Source: Polyangium sp. 6x1 (GTDB lineage: Bacteria > Myxococcota_A > Polyangia > Polyangiales > Polyangiaceae). Taken from it: DNA of 64,000 nt. The stretch covers positions 1 through 64,000 of the forward strand of contig NZ_JARZHH010000001.1 in the NCBI RefSeq assembly GCF_029946515.1, in the 5' to 3' direction. The stretch's first letter is position 1. Each line of letters opens with the position of its first letter. This document shows positions 59,379 to 64,000 of this stretch, piece after piece. Both the position numbers and the translations under genes were made by a program. The notes below the pieces were generated by a model, which did not search any database, was not told the DNA's origin, and saw nothing but the letters and a program-made list of their open reading frames with translations.

Positions 59379-60479
59379 ATGACAGCAAAAGCGCCGACCA
59401 TCTTCATCTCCTACGCGTGGGAGGATGATGTGAAGGATTGGGTGCGCGAACTGGCCACCCGTCTTCGGAAGCACGGCGGTGTTGATGTCCACATCGACCA
59501 GTGGCATCTTGCCCCGGGCGACCACCTGCCAGCGTTCATGCAGAATGCCGTCCGCACCAACGATTTCGTACTTCTCGTCTGCACCCCCAAATATAAGGCG
59601 AAGGCCGACACAAGACAGGGCGGCGTTGGTTACGAGGGAGACATTATTACGGCCGAAGTCTTCACCAAGGCGAACCATCGAAAATTCATACCTCTCTTGC
59701 GCAAGGGCGACTGGCAGTCAGCCGCTCCAAGCTTTCTCCTTGGAAAGGTCTATATCGATTTCCGTGGCGATCCCTACCGTGACTCTGCGTATGAGGACCT
59801 GCTGAAGACCCTGCACGGGCAATTGGAGCGGCCGCCCACCCTCGGATACGGACCGGCATCGGGCGGCGCGAGCGCTGGGCCGCGAGGAGGGGCGCAGCCT
59901 CCGCTCGATGACAGCGCGCGTCCCTGGGGGCCGGCTATCGATAGCGGCAGAAGCCCACCAGCGAGGGCCAACGGTGTCGCCAAGCCATCTGGCGCCAATC
60001 GCATCATCTTCGTCGGCCTCATGATCACGCTACTTGTCGTCACCGCCCTTGCTGGTTTCTGGAAGTGGTTGTTGCCAGCGCCGAGCACTCGAGCTGAACT
60101 CCTGGGACAACCCGAGCGCGGATGGGTCGAAGCGTACGGTGCAGCGCTCGACTCGGGTGACGTGGACCGTATCATCGCGTTCCACGTGCTGCCCACCCCT
60201 CGCTTCTTTCTGGCGCGAAATCAAGATGCAATGCAGCTTCGCCGGCTTTACCAGGGCTGGTTCGACGGTGACGGGCGGATCCGCCGAACAGGCTTCGACG
60301 GGTGCTCGCTCGCGAAATTGGCTGATGATGGATCACGTGCCTTGCGCTGCACAACGTATGTGGATCCGCCATTCTCAAATAGCCCATCGAGGGTGCCGAC
60401 TTGCCTCGTGTTCAGAGCAGATGGAAAGCTATTGTCACGAACGGAGCTGACGAAAAGTGAAGATTGTCCGCCCAACTGA
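59379..60479 (+). CDS. Transmembrane TIR/SEFIR-domain protein with extracytoplasmic domain
   Basis: This is 366 aa from ATG 59379 (AGAGGAG upstream). The N-terminal TIR/SEFIR domain (about 5-150) begins IFISYAWEDDVKDWVRELA and includes HIDQWHLAPGDHL, DFVLLVCTPKYKAKA and EGDIITAEVF. A disordered linker leads to one membrane helix at about 208-230 (IIFVGLMITLLVVTALAGFW). The C-terminal 135 residues (RGWVEAYGAALDSGDVDRIIAFH ... DGSRALRCTTYV) have an NTF2/SnoaL-like pattern. TIR domains in bacteria often degrade NAD during phage defence. Here an external sensor may regulate it (inference). Confidence 0.8.
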   Translation: MTAKAPTIFISYAWEDDVKDWVRELATRLRKHGGVDVHIDQWHLAPGDHLPAFMQNAVRTNDFVLLVCTPKYKAKADTRQGGVGYEGDIITAEVFTKANHRKFIPLLRKGDWQSAAPSFLLGKVYIDFRGDPYRDSAYEDLLKTLHGQLERPPTLGYGPASGGASAGPRGGAQPPLDDSARPWGPAIDSGRSPPARANGVAKPSGANRIIFVGLMITLLVVTALAGFWKWLLPAPSTRAELLGQPERGWVEAYGAALDSGDVDRIIAFHVLPTPRFFLARNQDAMQLRRLYQGWFDGDGRIRRTGFDGCSLAKLADDGSRALRCTTYVDPPFSNSPSRVPTCLVFRADGKLLSRTELTKSEDCPPN

Positions 60480-60835
60480 GCTTGCACGAGCCGCATGACG
60501 GTCCCCGCTCGACCTCTCACCCCATCACTGCGACGCGCCTCCTCCGGCTCGCCGGCTTTGGGGCCGTGGGGACCGCGCTCGTGGGGAGCGTCCTCCTGGT
60601 GCTCATCCTCTGGCGTTGGCCTCGCATCGCTGCAAAAGGAACTGAGGGACAAGGCTGGACGATGCTCCTGTTGTCGAGCGCCCTCTTGCTCGGTGGATTG
60701 CATGGCGCGTTGGAGCGGTGGTCAATGTTGTGGCCTGACAGTCGCCGACTATTTCGGTTGACCTCGCGCGTGCTGGTTGCCTGCACGCGCGCCAGCTCGG
60801 AAGGGCGCGCGCTTGGACCGGCGCGGAGCTCCTGA
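60464..60835 (+). CDS. Small two-helix membrane protein
   Basis: This 123-aa frame starts at TTG and overlaps the TIR gene by 16 bp. Two clear membrane segments are seen: LAGFGAVGTALVGSVLLVLILW and WTMLLLSSALLLGGLHGA. Ends in a basic tail. The unusual start and lack of a good RBS keep confidence low, but the two hydrophobic helices are unlikely by chance. It may be a membrane partner of the TIR protein. Confidence 0.45.
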   Translation: MSAQLSLHEPHDGPRSTSHPITATRLLRLAGFGAVGTALVGSVLLVLILWRWPRIAAKGTEGQGWTMLLLSSALLLGGLHGALERWSMLWPDSRRLFRLTSRVLVACTRASSEGRALGPARSS

Positions 60836-60958
60836 TCCTCGCCCTCCAGAGTGATGTGCCCCTCCCCGCCTACGTGGAGGCAGCGCGGGAGGCCTCGATG
60901 TCCGTATCCTGATTGCCGAAGGGCGCACTCAATGAGCCCTGCGGATCCGATGGCTCGT

Positions 60959-60985
60959 GAGATCGAGGTTCCGAAGGCGCGACCC
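60959..60985 (+). repeat. Direct repeat, right copy
   Basis: A copy of the 27-bp 3' end of the phosphoesterase gene (25 of 27 identical), not part of any recognised gene here. An in-frame ATG upstream would give MAREIEVPKARP, followed by unrelated sequence. This fits a duplicated junction rather than a functional gene. Confidence 0.55.
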
Positions 60986-61041
60986 AGAACAGGCGAGGAG
61001 CCCTTGTGTGCCAGCCCCTGTTTGGCGTACCTTGCACGTGC

Positions 61042-61449
61042 ATGCCGAACGAACCGTCGGGCCCCCGCCCCCCGCCTCACCGGCGCTCCATTTACGTCGC
61101 GCCGAACCAGAAGGGCCAGGTCATCCGCCTGGTCCCCCGCTACCACTGGTACTCCGCGCTTCTGCCGAGCGAATGCGACATGGTCGAGATCCGGGTGCGT
61201 GATTCGTCCGGCGGGGTGGCCGGCGCTCTCGACTTCGGTCCCGGTGGCGTGCAAGTCGGCAGCCGGCGGCGGCTCGATCTCACGCACCTCCCCCCGACGG
61301 TCGACCACGAGATCAGCATCGGCACCGAGCATGCGCGGCACGCGCCGAATCTGCGAATGAGGCTCGATGCGCTCTGCGCGGCGTTCATCAGCGGGGACGC
61401 GGGCTCCGTTGCCCGGGCCATAACGATTCTCCAGCTCGACGAGGAGTGA
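61042..61449 (+). CDS. Unknown protein (135 aa)
   Basis: This soluble 135-aa protein starts at ATG 61042. The N-terminal 85 residues are beta-rich (GQVIRLVPRYHWYSALLP, DMVEIRVRDSSGG, GALDFGPGGVQVG) and the C-terminus is helical (LRMRLDALCAAFISG). The gap to the next gene is 9 bp and the strand is the same, so the two probably form an operon. Family not recognised. Confidence 0.6.
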   Translation: MPNEPSGPRPPPHRRSIYVAPNQKGQVIRLVPRYHWYSALLPSECDMVEIRVRDSSGGVAGALDFGPGGVQVGSRRRLDLTHLPPTVDHEISIGTEHARHAPNLRMRLDALCAAFISGDAGSVARAITILQLDEE

Positions 61450-61458
61450 GCTCCCAGC

Positions 61459-63000
61459 ATGGACGTCATCGTTCTCATGTCCGCCGATCGAAAGGGAAAC
61501 ATCGTCGGCGGTTGTCGGTTCGAGTTCTCCATCGACGGTGGCAAGACCTTTTCGCCGGCCCAGGCGGACGGGATGAAGTGGTCCTTTGCCGTTCCCTCGG
61601 CCAGCCAGCTCGCTTCGATCATCATCCGCGGAACGCCGACGGCACCTCATTACTGGGCAGCCGACGGGGCTTTCAAGGCCGATTCGAACGGCGCGCTCGT
61701 CCCGGCCGGGGCGTCGCCGGCTTTCTTCTTCGTCGAGGGGACGTTCGTCATGGAAGGCCCTGCGGGCCCGGAGCGGACCTGGGGGACGCATACCGTCACC
61801 GTGATCCTGTTTCATCTGTCCATATTCCGGGACAGGACGCAGGAAACTTTCGAGGCACTCAAGGCGAACGCTGACAAATGGGTAAAGAACGCCGATGGCA
61901 AGTGGTTACCGCCGGGAGAGCCGACCTCTTGGTCCACGCCCACGCTCCCCAAGGGTGAATTCAGCGTCGTCACGCCCGAGGTCCTCGGCCCGACAACGAC
62001 GCTGGTCACGCCGCCGCCCGGGCGGGAGCCCCACCCCCCCTTGGTGGTGCCCCTGCTCAGCTTCACGCGCGGGCGGTATTCACCCCAAACGACCGAATTC
62101 ATCCTCGAGCGCAAGCAGGAAGGCTCACTGCCCAAAGCCTTTCTGGTGAGCTGGCCCAGATCCTTGCGGCGCACCGTCGACGCAGGCCCCACGCCGTTTC
62201 TCGTCTACTTCACGCACCTCCTCAATCAGAATTTCGAAGAGCACAATCCTGACGATTCTTTCCAGGATTACCCATTCGGCTGGAACTACCTGTATGTTTC
62301 GCTGTACGCCTACCTCAACTACCGCGATGATCCCCTGAAGACCTACTCACGTGGTCTTCTCTACCAGATCGCAGCCTCGCAAAAACGGCTGGTACTGGTC
62401 ATACCCGTCGGCGACGCTCGCTTGAAGAACAGTCGTGAGGTTGGCGACTGCATCAACGCTGCTCTCCTGGAGGAGCTGCTCGAGGAGATCCAATCCTTTT
62501 GTTTCCGGGCGGCAGGACTATTCCGTTCCCCTGTACAACACGTCGGTCGCGTGGCCCTGGCGTCGTTCAGCTCGGGCAACGAGCAACTCGCCCATTTCCT
62601 GGCGCGAGAGGCGAACAAGGCCCACCCGTTTTACAGAAACACGCTGCGCGAGGTCTATTGCTTCGACATGCCACGCCACCGCGTCGCTGCCTTGGCTGCG
62701 CACGCAGCGAACTGGGCCTCGGCGGGCGAGAGGCACGAGGAGAAGGTGATCCGCATCTACGGAACGAGCGCCCCCGCCTTCGTCCCCGTTCATCAAGCGC
62801 TCCTCGGCAAACCTCCGCCCCGGGACCACGCCTATGTCGCGAGCACGACGCACCGCACGGTCGCAGTGCTGCCCGAGCATTCGTGGCTCCCCGTTCTTCC
62901 CGACCCGTACTCGAACTGGGAAGACCTCGCGCAGCAGGTGCACCAGCTCTTCTGTGGCGCGATGCTCACGGACGCGCTGCGGAGGAGTCCGGGGTTTTGA
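61459..63000 (+). CDS. Unknown protein with possible hydrolase-like elbow (513 aa)
   Basis: This 513-aa protein has a beta-sandwich-like N-terminal domain (about 1-125, VGGCRFEFSIDGGKTFSPAQ ... HTVTVILFHLSIFRD), a linker, then an alpha/beta domain. Strand VGRVALASF followed by SSGNEQLAHFL resembles a hydrolase nucleophile elbow (S-x-S-x-G rather than G-x-S-x-G). Strand EVYCFDMPRH follows at the right distance for a catalytic Asp. No signal peptide. The 3' end overlaps the convergent FGE-family gene by 35 bp. The enzymatic role is uncertain. Confidence 0.55.
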   Translation: MDVIVLMSADRKGNIVGGCRFEFSIDGGKTFSPAQADGMKWSFAVPSASQLASIIIRGTPTAPHYWAADGAFKADSNGALVPAGASPAFFFVEGTFVMEGPAGPERTWGTHTVTVILFHLSIFRDRTQETFEALKANADKWVKNADGKWLPPGEPTSWSTPTLPKGEFSVVTPEVLGPTTTLVTPPPGREPHPPLVVPLLSFTRGRYSPQTTEFILERKQEGSLPKAFLVSWPRSLRRTVDAGPTPFLVYFTHLLNQNFEEHNPDDSFQDYPFGWNYLYVSLYAYLNYRDDPLKTYSRGLLYQIAASQKRLVLVIPVGDARLKNSREVGDCINAALLEELLEEIQSFCFRAAGLFRSPVQHVGRVALASFSSGNEQLAHFLAREANKAHPFYRNTLREVYCFDMPRHRVAALAAHAANWASAGERHEEKVIRIYGTSAPAFVPVHQALLGKPPPRDHAYVASTTHRTVAVLPEHSWLPVLPDPYSNWEDLAQQVHQLFCGAMLTDALRRSPGF

Positions 63001-63976
63001 TTGGACCAGGTGCGGGCCCGAACGCACAGCGAAACCCGAGATCCGCTGCTCGCGTTTCGGGCCGTGTCACATTCACTGGGTACCAGGGTACGCGGTCCGC
63101 ACCGATACTGCGCCACCCTTCTCCCATGATGATGATACGCTCACCATCCGAAGATGGCTCGCCGCATTTTCCTTCACTGTAACACGTGATCGTCGCAGTC
63201 CACTCGGAAGCGTTGCCGTAGAGGTCACGCACGCCGAACGCGCTCTCATCCAGAGAAAATGCCCCGACCGGCGCGGTGACAGGCCATCCGTCCGATGTAT
63301 TGAATGCGGGCCACCATCGGATCGGCAAGCGGCGGCTGAACCTCTGGGCACACTCCGGCCCGCAAAGGTTCGCGTGTCGATGGGTGGGCAATTCAGCCCC
63401 CCAGGGGTACATCCGCCCATCCGGCCCGCGGGCGGCCATCTCCCACTCTCCCTGCGTCGGCAATCGCCCGCCGAACGAGCGGCAGTAATGCTCAGCCTGT
63501 TGCCACGTCACGCAGGTGACGGGGTGGTCCAAGAGCTCCTTCGCGCTGCCGGGATTGCAGAACGGCTTGCGCGGCACATAGATCGTGCCGTTCTTGTGAT
63601 ATTCGGTCGCCTCCGCAGGCGTGCATGCGCGAGCGGGATCGGCGACGCAGGCGCGATAGGCGCGGGCCGTGACCTCGGTCCTGTCGATGCAAAACGACGA
63701 CGTCTCGAGGGACCGCGGGGTCGGCTCCAAGGTCAGCGTCAGCTTGCCGCCGGGGATGAACACCATTCCCTCGGGGCAGTCTTCGGGCTTCATCTCGGGC
63801 CGTGCCTGCTGCGACGCAGCAGCCGCGGGCGGGGGGGAGCTCGCGGCCATGGACGGGGAAGTGGATGGTAAAGCGGAAGCCGAACCCATGGCGTGCGGGC
63901 CCTCCGAAATCCGCGCCCGCTCTACCGGCGCACACGCGGCGCAGCTCAGCAGGAGCCCGTAAATCAAGGGGTGCAA
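62966..63976 (-). CDS. Formylglycine-generating-enzyme (SUMF1) family lipoprotein
   Basis: This 336-aa protein has a signal peptide with lipobox (LLLSCAAC), a Pro/Ala/Ser linker (about 30-65), then the FGE-sulfatase fold: MVFIPGGKL, FCIDRTEVTARAYRACV, CVTWQQAEHYCRSFGGRLPTQGEWEMAARG, FGVRDLYGNASEWTA and near the end LGFRCAF. True FGE oxidises a sulfatase Cys. Many bacterial relatives in this family lack that activity and act as surface or signalling proteins. As a lipoprotein in a myxobacterium, a non-FGE surface role is likely. It begins close to the right window edge but is complete. Confidence 0.85.
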   Translation of the reverse strand: MHPLIYGLLLSCAACAPVERARISEGPHAMGSASALPSTSPSMAASSPPPAAAASQQARPEMKPEDCPEGMVFIPGGKLTLTLEPTPRSLETSSFCIDRTEVTARAYRACVADPARACTPAEATEYHKNGTIYVPRKPFCNPGSAKELLDHPVTCVTWQQAEHYCRSFGGRLPTQGEWEMAARGPDGRMYPWGAELPTHRHANLCGPECAQRFSRRLPIRWWPAFNTSDGWPVTAPVGAFSLDESAFGVRDLYGNASEWTATITCYSEGKCGEPSSDGERIIIMGEGWRSIGADRVPWYPVNVTRPETRAADLGFRCAFGPAPGPIKTPDSSAARP

Positions 63977-64000
63977 CGCCCCGCCGCTGCTCGTATCGTC

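Overview
The window is high-GC, densely coded DNA from a myxobacterium, most likely of the Polyangiales (Polyangium/Sorangium type). The main support is a kelch lipoprotein with a C-terminal MYXO-CTERM-like sorting tail, several Cys-rich lipoproteins, proline-rich linkers, TPR/PEGA outer-membrane proteins and ECF-like sigma factors with long C-terminal extensions. No rRNA, complete tRNA or housekeeping operon is present. Much of the window is accessory DNA.

Region 1 (about 0.3-10.1 kb, + strand) is one tightly packed operon with several 4-bp stop/start overlaps. It encodes a polyproline protein with a duplicated small domain, a transglutaminase-fold cysteine enzyme, a RadA-like ATPase, a glycine-zipper protein, a LysM/peptidoglycan-binding protein, two small membrane proteins, a 399-aa beta-rich candidate structural protein, a SpoIID-type lytic transglycosylase with a C-terminal membrane anchor, and a small alpha/beta hydrolase. 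The mix of structural candidate, membrane proteins, wall-degrading enzymes and ATPase, with no tail genes, resembles a tailless membrane-containing virus or a virus-derived particle. That reading is an inference. An IS-like end lies at the left edge.

Region 2 (10.2-19.4 kb) is envelope and regulatory DNA: a Cys-rich lipoprotein, an outer-membrane-type protein and an ECF-like sigma factor, then XRE regulators, a Cys-repeat lipoprotein, and the kelch/MYXO-CTERM lipoprotein.

Region 3 (19.6-43.1 kb) is a defence island. It starts next to a tRNA 3'-end remnant at 19.65 kb. It carries an HTH-NTPase (STAND-like) gene behind a phased repeat operator; a six-gene minus-strand operon (Res-type helicase/nuclease, type III-like Mod methyltransferase, two unknown proteins, a 1922-aa DEAH-DUF1998 helicase, and a Cas4/AddB-like Fe-S nuclease); and divergent mcrBC. 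The six-gene combination mixes type III R-M, Druantia/DISARM-type helicase and Cas4-like parts, and is my main candidate for an undescribed system.

Region 4 (43.1-53.3 kb) has a remnant of a Cys-rich lipoprotein gene, small unknown genes, a second sigma / outer-membrane / Cys-rich lipoprotein set that parallels the one in region 2, and a three-gene operon with a 925-aa protein, a possible caspase-clan protein and a lipoprotein.

Region 5 (54.3-64 kb) has an XRE regulator paralogous to the one at 14.3 kb, a DUF4291 protein, a non-coding degenerate repeat array, an excisionase-like HTH plus tyrosine integrase, a metallophosphoesterase, a transmembrane TIR-domain protein flanked by a short direct repeat, two unknown proteins and a formylglycine-generating-enzyme-family lipoprotein. 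Starts were moved inward from the longest ORF wherever a ribosome-binding site, a stop/start overlap, a signal peptide or the edge of recognisable homology argued for it.
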